Assembly (NCBI GenBank): GCA_001695595.3
Contig: MBPM02000057.1
Location: 310,001 to 374,000 of the forward strand
DNA: 64,000 nucleotides
Source of the DNA: Plasmopara viticola
Taxonomy: Eukaryota > Oomycota > Peronosporomycetes > Peronosporales > Peronosporaceae
Reading direction: 5' to 3'
The translations under genes were made by a program, and so were the position numbers. This document shows positions 44,861-54,399 of the stretch, one piece after another. Under the pieces are notes generated by a model. It saw only the letters and a program-made list of their open reading frames with translations. It searched no databases and was not told the origin of the DNA. Position 1 is the first letter of the stretch. The number at the start of each line of letters is the position of its first letter.

Positions 44861-45088
44861 CGAAAGAGCTGACGTATTAATGTATTTTTGTCTCTTCTTC
44901 TTTTTTTGCTCCTTCACAAGATGACTAATACTGATCTGCCTCAGTTTGTTGGTCAAAGTCTCAATATTTGTTAAGCCATAGTCTCTTTTAGATGGAGCTA
45001 CAGGTTTCGAGTGATCCACGTCGCCTGATCCATCAATTTCCATTGGTTGAATCATTATTTGTCGGCGACTTCGCTTTCGTCGATGCAT
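44822..45088 (-). CDS. Small basic protein (element 1)
   Basis: An intact 88-codon frame from an ATG, very basic: MHRRKRSRRQIMIQPMEIDG, then a stretch with RDYGLTNIETLTNKLRQISI and KEQKKKKRQKY. It could be a DNA-binding core or nuclear-targeted protein of the virus, which is inferred from composition. It is transcribed away from the penton-like gene, which starts just beyond it on the plus strand. Confidence 0.45.
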   Translation of the reverse strand: MHRRKRSRRQIMIQPMEIDGSGDVDHSKPVAPSKRDYGLTNIETLTNKLRQISISHLVKEQKKKKRQKYINTSALSSSKRQSKNSSDA

Positions 45089-45094
45089 ATCCGA

Positions 45095-45900
45095 TTCTGT
45101 TAAACATTAATAATCTTGTATCGACGAATCAATATCGATATCGATTCTCGCAGCCTATCGATTTTAGTCAGTTTGAGATTGTACCTGGATCAATATCCAT
45201 TTATTACTCGTGGAAACCTATTACTGCTCCGCGTCAAAATAATTCCTTTAATATGATCTGGCCAACTGCTTCTACGACAACGACATACACAATTACGCTC
45301 CCTGACGGTACCTATTTAGTGGCTGATATCAACAACTATTCGCGATATTTCTGTATTCAAAATAATCTCGATCTGATCAACAATACGATTGTGGCCTACT
45401 AAAATTTCATCTCATGTGCTGAGAAGCCGTCGAGATACGTCTTGCAATTTACAATGATGCCGGTCAAGAATATCTCGGGCTACACTGCTGCTTCAGGAAT
45501 ACCAACGCTTCCAGTCAAAGCATACACACCATAGCTTCAAGTATCGAATGCAGCTTTCGAAACGATAATTGGGTATAGTCGTGGTACTTATCCCGCGGCT
45601 CAGACAACGAGCGTTTATGCAGTCAATAGTAATTTGGTACCTCAGATAGATCCAATCGCAGCGGTCGTCGTCGGAGTATCAAACTTATAGATTCCACTCT
45701 CGAAAAAAACCTGATATTGCAGACTTTCACAAGTGCTGGAGTTGAGTTCGGAGGTTTAATAAGCACGTCACAGGGTCGGGGGATTGCATATAAACCGATG
45801 CAGGGCACTAATCCGGAGATAACGATAAGCTTCTTTGATCAAAATAAACTTTTCTTGCAAATCACTGGCCCTGACGCCTGCATCCGTTTATTGATTAGGC
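45095..45900 (+). pseudogene. Penton-like minor capsid protein (single jelly roll) (element 1)
   Basis: Plus-strand pieces read as one beta-rich protein: NQYRYRFSQPIDFSQFEIVP, GSISIYYSWKPITAP, NNSFNMIWPTASTTTTYTIT, LPDGTYLVADINNYSRYFCI, KPSRYVLQFTMMPV, VEFGGLISTSQGRGIAY, and an end with TNPEITISFFDQNKLFLQIT then ACIRLLIR. The final FFDQN-L-L...LLIR pattern and the Ser/Thr/Asn-rich strands resemble the minor capsid (penton) proteins of polinton-like viruses and virophages. It has several in-frame stops (TAA after NNTIVAY, TAG after VKAYTP, TAG and TGA near 45690-45715). Placement beside a capsid gene set supports the call. Confidence 0.6.
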
Positions 45901-45920
45901 CAAAAAATGTAGTGCTTACT

Positions 45921-46628
45921 TTACTGGGCCGCTTGCCAAAAAATATGTCTTTTTGTTTTGAAGTGCTTAGCTTTACTTGCATTAGCATATTTCCCACCAC
46001 AATGGCAGTCAATTTTTTTATTCTTGTGAGCTCGAATCCGTTCCTTATTTGCTTCTTGATATTTTGTCCCCTTCTCGGCAATCTTCTCTTTACTAGCGTC
46101 GCGATAAGCTTTCTCCTTTACACTAAGCATACTCTTGTTAGCTCCGCGCCATTTTTGTTGTTCTCAGGGAACTTCTCTTTGTTTTTGGTGCGATATTGCT
46201 GGCTCTTGTCTTTGTTGTTGTAATATTCTCTTTGTTTCTCAGTGATTTTGGCTTTATTAGCCTCATAAAGCAATCCCTTGCTTATTGGCTTCGTAATATA
46301 CCTTTTTTGATAATTTCTCAAGACGTATAGGAATCACTTTATTCACAAACGTTAGCTTTGAGATCCACAGCTGCTCATAGGCCTCTAAGTGATTGCAATC
46401 AACAACTTCATATTCTTTGATTCGAATCATTTTGAAGTTCTCAACTCCAAATTGCTTGAAGTATGGATAGATTGTAAATTCGTGATGTTTTCCACTCAGC
46501 CACTGGTTCTACACTTGTATATGCTGGAAAAAGCGATCCTCAATTGTATTGGTCGTAGAGCCAACATATACATGATCGCTTTGGATGCTCACGATCTTGT
46601 AAATACGACCAGTCTTGTAGTTCGACAT
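45921..46628 (-). pseudogene. GIY-YIG endonuclease 2 (element 1)
   Basis: From the ATG at 46628: GRIYKIVSIQSDHVYVGSTT, NTIEDRFFQHIQ, then a TAG, and in continuing frames HHEFTIYPYFKQFGVENFKM, EAYEQLWISKLTFVNKVIP, an EANK-repeat linker, and the zinc module KIDCHCGGKYANASKAKHFK with TKRHIFW. It has the same plan as the nuclease at 42.0-42.5 kb, so the element carries two diverged copies. Stops and frameshifts in the linker show decay. Confidence 0.72.
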
Positions 46629-46738
46629 TTTGTAGCTTTTTTATATAACTAGATCTTTGCTCAAGATAGACTACAAACTAAAAATCGCAGATAAGCTCGA
46701 TTACATTGCGAAATACCTTTTACTAACTATATCTATCA

Positions 46739-47290
46739 GCAAAGTAAATAGGGGTTCAGTTGTTGCGCATCTGTGGATTCTTTTAGCTTATTCTTGTCCA
46801 ATTTCCCTTCATACTCACGAACAATGAGATTGAGATCCTTTTTTGTTAGGTGTCTTCTTAGCACGCAAAATTGCGCATTTACGCAAATAGTCTTGGGGAT
46901 TCCATTATACACTTAACTGACACAAATCATAGACCATCCACATTTGCGAGCTCTTATATAAGATTCAAAAATCTGATTTTGTACCTTTCTGCCTTCCATG
47001 ACCATATCATCAAACACAATCAGTTTGCTCGTTTCGTTATCGTAGTCTTTAATACTTGGAAAACTTCCGTTTAATAGTATTTCTACATTATCAACAGTGT
47101 CTTTCAAATAATCATAGAGGGTTTCGTCTTCTTTTGTTGCTATGACGATTTTTGTAAAGCATTTGCTAAGATGGGCGATTATGTAGAGAACGGTATTGCT
47201 TTTGCCGGATCCACTGGGAGATGCGACAACCATTTTAAAGGGCAGACTAAAGTGAGAATTCTTTGGAAACTTGTTAAGCTAAGACTTCGG
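46739..47290 (-). pseudogene. A32-type (FtsK/HerA) DNA packaging ATPase (element 1)
   Basis: Contains NKFPKNSHFSLPFKMVVA, Walker A SPSGSGKSNTVLYIIAHL at about 47190-47220, the central KIVIATKEDETLYDYLKD, and Walker B ETSKLIVFDDMVMEG. A second half (QNQIFESYIRARKCGWSMIC) ends at a TAG; a frameshift near 46910 leads to IPKTICVNAQFCVL and KKDLNLIVREYEGKLDKNKL. This is the packaging ATPase shared by polinton-like viruses, virophages and large DNA viruses, and one of the two hallmark genes in this relic. Length with the frameshift bridged is about 180 codons; the usual N-terminal extension is short. Confidence 0.8.
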
Positions 47291-47334
47291 TATCGAATCG
47301 TAGAAGTTTTGCATCTTATAGTATAGTGATCAAA

Positions 47335-48824
47335 ATGTCTTTGCCTCCGATTAACAATTCTCTACTATTCAATAGCTCTTACTTTACAGGCGCAAATGAC
47401 TATCTGACACCAACCACAGGTGACTAACGCTATTTAGGACTGGATGGAGTTGGCACGGTTTCAACACTGAGCGTGATCGAAAATCTCGATGCCGGTTCGC
47501 CAAGCATTGAAGGGTCTATCTACGATTACCGGCGTCACATCCGAAACGTTTCCAGCGTCAAAATCAATGACACTCGATACTTCAGGTGTTGGATTAATGC
47601 CGTTAGGCACGTCTAGCACGAATTCATTCCATTTTTACGGAAATATCGCGAATCGTGAAACGATGAACATTTATCGAGCATCCGACTCAACTGGATTGGT
47701 CATAACATCGAGAACGAAATCAGGATCAAACAACAAAACGTATCCATTGTTGAACCTAATTTCAACTGATAATCTAAGTTCATTTGTAGGTGGCGTTTCA
47801 GCCACAACCGCCGATTTATTCACTATTAATTGGATCGATAAACCATCTGTTGGATTCACATCTCAGACGCATAAGGTCTGCTTCAATGTTGCTCACAGCC
47901 ATAGAAATCGGGATATCCTCATGCAAACACTCTTGCTACCTTAGCAAATGCATTTGTATAAATTCTGCTGGATCGTCGCCTACACCATCAAGTGGTTGCC
48001 TTTACCTTGTTTCTGACACTGTTAATAAAATTATATTTAACACCAACACGCCATACATTACTTCGTTTGGAACTGCTCCTCTTACGGTAAATTCTGGTAA
48101 TACTTATATAAAAGTATCTAATGCACCCAGCGATGGATCTGCTAACTACGATATGCCGATTTCATGAAATCATCAAATGCAAGCCTATTGGGTTTGGTTT
48201 GCAATTGAGCATTGCAACGAATGCGACCTCCAAGAATAGCGCATATTTTGGAATGACCACTGCAACGATTTAGTTATGATAACCACAAATACACGAAAAC
48301 TTACAATAACATCCGCTGGTAGAGTTGGTATCGGAACTGGATCTCCATCAGCGACTTTGCACGTATCAGGATCAAACTCATACACAGTTGGTGTCGGTGG
48401 AACATCAAAATGCTATCAATATAACGTGCAAGGAAATATTTGGAGCAATCTTGGTTTAGGCTCAGTCAGTATTACGGTCTCTGTCATGTTCTCGTCTTTG
48501 ATTTTCTGTGTGCAGTCCATATACACAAATTCTGAGAGACGATTCAAGAAGAATATAACTCCTATTTCAATCACCTTGGACCACAATGATTAATTAAAAC
48601 CAGTCAATTACCATTGGAAGGGAGAGACCAAAGCAAAACTTGGATTGATTGCGCAGGATGCAATGAAAGTGTGTGGAGAAATGGTCAGTATTATGCCAAA
48701 TGAAAATATGACAGCGGAAGGCGACAATGATCTGAAAGGATATCAATATACTCTTGATTACTCTTAACTTGGCGCGCTAAATGCTGCTATCATCAAAATT
48801 TTGATAAAAAAAGTCAATGAGTGA
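47335..48824 (+). pseudogene. Fibre-like protein with C-terminal S74 intramolecular chaperone domain (element 1)
   Basis: Starts MSLPPINNSLLFNSSYFTGA; a TAA at 47425-47427 precedes RYLGLDGVGTVSTLSVIEN. A repeat-rich beta shaft follows (SETFPASKSMTLDTSGVGLM, TNSFHFYGNIANRETMNIY), then RVGIGTGSPSATLHVSGS, a motif typical of phage tail fibres. The end is a Peptidase S74/endosialidase-type chaperone: NSERRFKKNITPI with the Ser-Lys pair of the self-cleaving site, KPVNYHWKGETKAKLGLIAQ, and LGALNAAIIKILIKKVNE. In phage fibres this domain helps trimer folding and then cuts itself off. Here it would build a host-attachment spike (inference). TAA codons (for example 48765-48767) and frame breaks disable it. 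Confidence 0.75.
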
Positions 48825-48861
48825 AAAAAAGAAATACTTAACCAACGTTCAATTCAAATTG

Positions 48862-49306
48862 AGATTCCATCGAGCCGACCTTTCAATTCAGCCTTGTATT
48901 GGTCCATTGCGTGCTTTGTCATTCGTCGTTTCGGTGAAGGTTTTGGAACATTTCGATCGTTAAAGTCTTCACCTTTTCGCAAATCGACGTTGCTTTTATA
49001 TCGGTATCGAATATCTTTATACAATTTGTTTTCAAATAAGTTTTTGTAGCTATTGATAGCTTATGTATATTCTTTTTTGAGGTCCGGATTCATTTTTCGT
49101 AATGTTTCCTCTTTTTTTATTTCTTCTTTTGTCTCTTCGTCATCACTGCTTTCTTCCTTTTCCGATTGTTGAAAGAGTTGTCGAGTAATGGAGGGTTCCG
49201 CTTCTACTCGCTTAGCAGCATTTTTTGTCGCTAGTTCGTCAGTGATGGATTTATTTGGGGGGGGGGGGTTGCTTCTCATTTTCGATTCTCTGGAAGCATT
49301 TGTCAT
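48862..49306 (-). pseudogene. Charged unknown ORF (element 1)
   Basis: Minus-strand frame with KEESSDDEETKEEIKKEETL, NPDLKKEYT, a TAA at about 49060, then in frame NSYKNLFENKLYKDIRYRYK and PKPSPKRRMTKHAMDQYKAE. Highly charged, no known domain. A 12-base G run (49257-49268) in the N-terminal part is a likely site of length change. It lies between the fibre and capsid genes and is probably a viral accessory gene. Confidence 0.4.
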
Positions 49307-49329
49307 TCTTGTATAACCTCATAAGCGAA

Positions 49330-49906
49330 CTCCTCGGCCATTTTCATCTGATGTCTTCGATGTGAATCCTCATTTCGAAAACCCTTATCTTTTAAAGATA
49401 CTTCCAAACTTGATCCTCAATCACTTCTTTGAGCGTCAATTTACCTTAAATGTTGGATCGAGTTCTGACGGCCTCTTGGGCAACATTCTCTGCATCTTTA
49501 TAGAGTTCTTCGGATGCAGTGGGCTATTCCATATTGGTATCTGTATCAGTCGATTGCGGGACGTATGTATGCTTCTTCTTACTGGATTTGGGAATTTCAG
49601 GGCCCATCTGATCATAAATATCGCCCATAACTTCAGCCGTTATTTTTTCACCTTTGATAATCTCAGGAGGATCTTAGGGTCCCTTTAATAGTTTTTTGTG
49701 ATTTGATCATACTCATACTCACAATTCTTTCCCATTACTTGCTGAAACAAATTCGCAAGTGAATCAGCACTTGCATCATCCAACGACTCGTTTTCAATGA
49801 GAGCCTTCAGCTTTTTGCCTTGAACAAAATCGCTCTTTGATATCGTTTTGTAATAGCGATCGTATGCCTTTTGCTTTGTCTGATTATCGGAGAAAAAGCC
49901 ACTCAT
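49330..49906 (-). pseudogene. Unknown ORF beside the capsid gene (element 1)
   Basis: Starts with an intact 73-codon frame (MSGFFSDNQTKQKAYDRYYK, SLDDASADSLANLFQQVMGK) up to a TAG. Gene-like pieces follow in other frames, such as QMGPEIPKSSKKKHTYVPQS and KDAENVAQEAVRTRSNI, down to about 49330. No family recognised. Its position 80 bp beyond the capsid gene's end, on the same strand, suggests co-transcription. Confidence 0.4.
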
Positions 49907-49987
49907 GATTGATTTTAATTAGGTCGCGTGTATTGAAGATGATTAAAAAATGTGGTTAATTAGAATTACATTACGAAGCTACCAAAA

Positions 49988-51692
49988 TCAGCCTTGAACA
50001 GGACCTTGGGAGACCGCGCCTATAACCGTATCAACGCTTGCAACAAATTCACACAATACGCAGTAATAAATTGTGAGAGCGAAGTTACATTTGGAAGTAC
50101 CAGACACAATAATACTCTCACTGGCACCATCTCCACTTGGAAGGCGGTAACCAATATCAACAGCAAAAAATCGGTAACGCGATTCCCATTGACGCTGAGA
50201 TAGCAAACCAGCCGACATTACATCATCAAGGCCGCCATCAAGACCCGACTTCGACCGCTCTTGCAAAAAAAAATCATATCCAAAATCCACGGGGTTGTTA
50301 CAAATAGGAACGTTTCCGACTGTGATCTGCAAATTATTCAATGCGGCCAATGGACTCGTTGTAGCTGGAACTGTCGAGAATGGGCTACGGAACGAATTAC
50401 TTGTATCCGATACAGTCGCTCTTGCCGTTGGTTGGTAATCACTGGTTGCATGATCAATCGCTTTGGATTAGCAATGCCATTACTGACCGTCCAAGCAAAG
50501 GAAGCACCTGGAGCAACTGTGAATTTATTTGTGATCCGCTAGAAGTACCGAAATGTTTTCTTTTGAGCTAGTGCATGGTCAGCGCTCGGATTAGGTGAAT
50601 ACGTTGGGGCCAGAAGACGCGAGAACGATTGCGATGGAGTGATGCCAGTTCCACCAGTTGGAGTACCGTTAACGTCGGCTGTAATTGCTAGATGTACAGC
50701 AGATACTGGGAGCGCAAGACCACCGGCCAAAGCCGTTGTCGTTACACCATTGCTTAAATTCTAAAGCACTGGGCAGGTGTTGATGAAATATATATTGTTG
50801 CTCAAACTAGCAATAGTAGAAGGTGCGATGACACCGGCAGTGCCAGTCGTAACCAAAGTCGTAGATGAGCTGTTGTAATTGTAGTTGATGAAACCGCGCG
50901 TATTCTTCTGCATTGGGCATTTCTTGAAATAGTCAGAGATATCCCCCAATTTAATGCAAGCCAGATTGTGTGCGACGTAAAATGGCAAACCAGCAGCAAC
51001 AGCGCCAGCAGGAGCCGCATAAACTTGGGGTTTCAATACGGCTTGAAGATTTGCACTACCTCCCATTACATCGAATGCAAGTTTCGAGCTTTGTTGATCA
51101 AGAGCAGTGAAGAGTGAACGTTCGGCGGCTCCTCGGTTCGAGTAGGTCTAAGCCAATCCAAACTCACCGACATTATTAGTAGCTGTCATAAATGACGGAG
51201 TAGTCAAGTTATCGCGCGATTGTGCCGCTCCGCTAGACCCTTGGATCGTTGGCGTGACAGAGTCTTGTTTGCAATATGAATTATAATCTGTTTCAGTTAG
51301 AGCTTTGAAAGTTGTATTCACATTCTCATGAACTTGATTCGTTTGGACACTGGTTCCGTCAATAACAATCTGAACACTGTCAATGAACTGTCATGCTTCG
51401 GCCTTAAATACCAATTGATCAATAGTACAGGCAGCAGTCAAAGTGACCGGCACCACCATTAAGAAGTTAAAGCTTTACTGGAAGCTCAATGACGGCTTCT
51501 TCCCGATTGACAAATGCGGCTTGCGAAGAGATCGTCGAGAGATTGAGATGGATTTGTCCGGCATATTGGCCTGTGTCATTTATTGAGCTCTAAATATAGG
51601 TTCATTTCATTTTTTTCTTGTCCTTAAAGTGTTACGGCTGGAGCTGGTTCAACGGATTGTTCGAAAGCAGAAATATCTGAGGCGGGCGACAT
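49988..51692 (-). pseudogene. Major capsid protein, double jelly-roll type (element 1)
   Basis: About 565 codons. Segments in order: SINDTGQYAGQIHLNLSTIS, AFVNREEAVIELPVKL, CTIDQLVFKAEA, QFIDSVQIVIDGTSVQTNQV, NNVGEFGLA, LFYxAHN-like FYVAHNLACIKLGDISDYFK, NPKRLIMQPVITN, LNNLQITVGNVPICNNPVDF, GLLSQRQWESRYRFFAVDIG and a final CNFALTIYYCVLCEFVASVD. The ending (VDIG-RLPS-DGAS-SI-VSGT-KCNF, then a VDT-IGAVSQGP close) is the style of polinton-like virus capsids. In-frame TGA at 51391-51393 and TAG at 51148-51150, near 50761 and near 50563 (mostly at likely Trp or Gln sites) plus a frameshift near 50370-50450 show decay. The exact start is uncertain. Confidence 0.75.
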
Positions 51693-51749
51693 AGTTTACG
51701 CGATTATATTGATGGCGACTATACTATATCAGCCGAAAAAATAAAGCAC

Positions 51750-52330
51750 CATGAGTGAAGAAGGAATTATTTAATTGTCCAGAACGACGGATGATCAGTC
51801 CATGAAACTCGCCAATTCACTTAGAGTCAAAGTAGATCAACTGACTTCAAGCAGCATTTGAATAGAGCCAAGGATTATTGTATATTGAACATGGGAACAC
51901 CTCAAATCGGCGGTACGCATTAGTTAGCAGTATCAAACAAGCATAAGGCTTACTTCGATCCCCTCGGCTTACCTAGGCCACATATTGAACCAAAAATTAC
52001 CCCTATCGCAAAATTGAGATTCAGAATCCACGTTTTGGCCACTGTGGTCAGTATTGCGTCCTGTGGCTTTACTATCTACAGCACGGAAGAGTTCATGGTT
52101 TTACAAACTCTTTCTACCACAATAATATGCACAGAACCACGCCATGGATATCGAGTATATTGACGCACAAGAGCCACAGCCAATTCAAATCGACGATAAT
52201 TACTACTCATTAAGAGTTACTTAACCAAAACCAAAAGTAATAGTTGAATCGAGAATTACCCTGAAAGACTTTTATTGCATCACCAAAAATACTTCTCTGG
52301 CAAAGGTTTGTTTGGTAGAAATAGCGCAGT
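51750..52330 (+). pseudogene. Worn small plus-strand ORFs (element 1)
   Basis: Two gene-like pieces: about 51750 (MSEEGII, then TTDDQSMKLANSLRVKVDQL) and from the ATG at 52144 (MDIEYIDAQEPQPIQIDDNY, PKPKVIVESRITLKDFYCIT), each with in-frame stops. They start divergently from the capsid gene. No family is recognised. Confidence 0.3.
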
Positions 52331-52679
52331 TGCGAGCTTAGTACCAGAGAACTGATTGGCTATAATATAACTGCAACGTTTAGTCAATTGATTGTATGCA
52401 GTGGAGCGATACGGTCAATATTCTTTTAAAGAGGTAATACGGTGCGTACTGAAGCCAACGGGTACTTTGTATTAATTTTCACGAGTGTCGAGTTCCTGTT
52501 TAGCCAGTCGCGGATATATTTATTTTTAGAGGGAATCCGATGGCTCTTTCGTGTGCAGCTGCGCGCACGCGAGGATCTTAGAAATAATGCAAAGCAACTA
52601 CATTTTTTGACGTGATCACTTTCGAGGGGGGATAAAACATGAAGATGGAGAGACGCCCGATGCTCGCGAAGATTCCAAA

Positions 52680-53012
52680 ATGGCACCATCCAAAGCAACC
52701 AAAAAGGCGTCGTCAAAGACTGGTCTTAAAACAGGACCATCGTAAAAAGCTACTGGCAAGAATGGGCTGTCGAAAACCGCTTTAGAAAAGGCCTCGCAAA
52801 AAAATCATTCTCAAAGATTTTATGAAGACAAGGTCCGCTACTGCAAGAGGGCAAAGCATCCCACGAGCGCCAAATACTGCCGTGACCATATGAACAAAGA
52901 AATAACCTACGTCACCATGAAGCTTACCGAGGAAGAGAGCGAGCTGATCCAGTGCATTCGCGACAACGAGAGATTGAACCTCGTTCGGCGTTGCATCTCA
53001 GGTTTGAACTAG
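52680..53012 (+). pseudogene. Basic ORF with Cys/His motif at the right end of element 1
   Basis: One frame of 110 codons with a single TAA at 52743-52745. The start is Lys/Ser-rich (MAPSKATKKASSKTGLKTGP), followed by KVRYCKRAKHPTSAKYCRDH and KEITYVTMKLTEEESELIQC. The C...KH...C..H spacing recalls the Cys/His start of the helicase genes (QCKLARNKERCGKH), so it may be a related small zinc module. It overlaps the end of the minus-strand Uma2-like frame and marks the right limit I give to the relic. Confidence 0.4.
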
Positions 53013-53763
53013 GAGGAGCTGCATTCGCGGGGATTGACGAGATTCGGCGCATGTTGAAGGTGACATTGACAGCTGGTTGATCTCCGGTGCGTCGATAAAC
53101 CGTTCCACTTGCAGTTGGCGCTGGTAGAATGCCAAGTACGGCGATATCATAAAGCGCGTATCGCATTTGAACACCTTGAGGGCTGATTTTCAAGAGCAGG
53201 ATATACTGGATTCCTCCGTAATTGCACCACCAATCGGCAGCTTCCACCAGACTTGCCCACGTCTGAGATCTTCCAACCTCCACTGCCAGTGTTACCCAAT
53301 CAGCAATAACACGAGGTGGCGGTGCCAATGTTTGGTTGGGCGTAGATCCCATCGGACCAAATGTCGCATCGGCCTCCTTATTCAGGTTGGCAGCTCTTCT
53401 CGCGGTCATCGATCCCTTTTGTGCAACCTCGTCTTCATTCCCTGCCGCACGTAGGAATTTGCGCTCAAATTTTCTGGCTGTACTCTCATGCACTTCCGTT
53501 GAAAGCTCGACAATCACGAGACGCCCATCATGAAGGGCGAGAAATCAAAGTGGGATCCGTAATCCTTCACCGTCTCCAACATACTTGTTGAAAGCACCAA
53601 CGAAAACTCCCTCACAAACGACATAGGGGTCGATTTCGTCGTCATCTTGATCGAAATAACTTGCAACCACATCAAGCTTCAGCGCATCCATGGCGCCTCG
53701 AATTTCATCGGCAGTGTTCGCAGTCGTCATGTTTGCAGCAGCGGTTGATGTTGGCCGTACCAT
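52924..53763 (-). pseudogene. Uma2-like (PD-(D/E)XK fold) oomycete family member 1
   Basis: Reads from the ATG at 53763 as one frame with a single TGA at 53545-53547. Contains MVRPTSTAAANMTTANTADE, FDQDDDEIDPYVVCEGVFVG, LVIVELSTEVHESTARKFER and a core VIADWVTLAVEVGRSQTWAS followed by ADWWCNYGGIQYILLLKISP. The core pattern (VEVG-S, then a helix, then GI-YIL) resembles the Uma2-type restriction-endonuclease-like fold (E-V...S...K..Y...G..EY). The acidic DxDD segment could be the metal-site side. The catalytic Lys is not evident. Function unknown. The C-terminal 30 codons overlap the plus-strand basic ORF, so the true end may be earlier. Confidence 0.5.
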
Positions 53764-53924
53764 GCCAAAGATTGCGCTGGACGAACAAAACGAAAGCACG
53801 CGCTCATTTTTTTTCTCTTTCTTGAAATGGGAAAGGAAGCGAGGGAGGGAAAACCGCAGAATACCGGTTTTCATCGTCCGCTCGTCCGCTCACTGTCCGC
53901 GCAAGCTATGCATAAAAAGGCATC

Positions 53925-54086
53925 AAGAGTACCCCTAGACACCCTTACAGCTGTACTGTATAGTACAAAATATTTTTCTTTAATGACGGGGGTACTATAT
54001 AGTACCCCCATCATTAAAAAAAATATTTTGGAGTTGAAAACTGTGGCTGCATGATATCCTGAGGGTGTCTAGGGGTATATACTCTT
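53925..54086. repeat. 162-bp foldback (MITE-like) element
   Basis: Ends are inverted: AAGAGTACCCCTAGACACCC at the left, GGGTGTCTAGGGGTATATAC plus TCTT at the right. The inner arms TACAAAATATTTTTCTTTAA and its near-complement also pair. The centre is a perfect 22-bp palindrome whose left half is GGGGGTACTAT. The whole unit could fold into one long hairpin. No target duplication is clear. Confidence 0.75.
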
Positions 54087-54399
54087 CTTGCTCTAATATG
54101 GGATGGTTGAGCGGACGACGAGCGGACAAGACGAACATTTTTAAACTTGTTGCATGCATCAATTATTCTGGGACAAGACCACAACTAAAAATGAGCGTTG
54201 CTGTGTTTGGAAACTGAAAAGCATACTTTGCCCCGTCGGCTGCTTCATCTGCGCGGAACATGGCGGTCAAGCGGATAAGATGGCATCATTTAGAAGCTTA
54301 ATTAAGAGGAAGTCGGAGCTACTTTGCTTTCTGATGAGCACGATGACGCGTATCCTGGTTCTGAAGTTTGCGGTGCCTCGTTAAAGGACTGAAAGCGAT
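54087..54399. other. Intergenic interval
   Basis: About 310 bases between the foldback element and the next Uma2-like ORF. It presumably includes that gene's upstream region. No other feature could be supported. Confidence 0.4.

Larger units (their letters stand above)
40143..53012. mobile_element. Decayed endogenous polinton-like virus / virophage-like element 1
   Basis: About 12.9 kb holding a coherent small dsDNA virus gene set. From left to right: SF3 helicase (-), GIY-YIG nuclease (-), small virion-like ORF (-), tyrosine recombinase (+), small ORF (+), basic ORF (-), penton-like protein (+), second GIY-YIG (-), packaging ATPase (-), S74 fibre (+), two small ORFs (-), major capsid protein (-), small ORFs (+). 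A tyrosine recombinase plus SF3 helicase without a family B polymerase or a retroviral-type integrase fits polinton-like viruses or virophages better than true Polintons. Nearly every gene has stops or frameshifts, so it is a dead provirus. Limits are approximate: the helicase is cut at about 40143, and no terminal repeats were identified. Confidence 0.85.

Noticed and set aside
45717..46223. Plus-strand frame extending past the penton-like gene
   Set aside because: Beyond about 45900 it is only the shadow of the minus-strand GIY-YIG zinc tail and linker.
40143..51692. An alternative genetic code for the viral relic (TGA as Trp, TAA/TAG as Gln)
   Set aside because: Stops often fall at likely Trp and Gln sites, but TGG and CAA/CAG are also used in the same genes, one stop (TAA after NNTIVAY) does not fit, and frameshifts are common. 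Simple decay explains all of it.
40143..53012. True Polinton/Maverick element
   Set aside because: No protein-primed family B polymerase, retroviral-type integrase or adenoviral-type protease could be found; the recombinase is of tyrosine type and the replication gene is an SF3 helicase.
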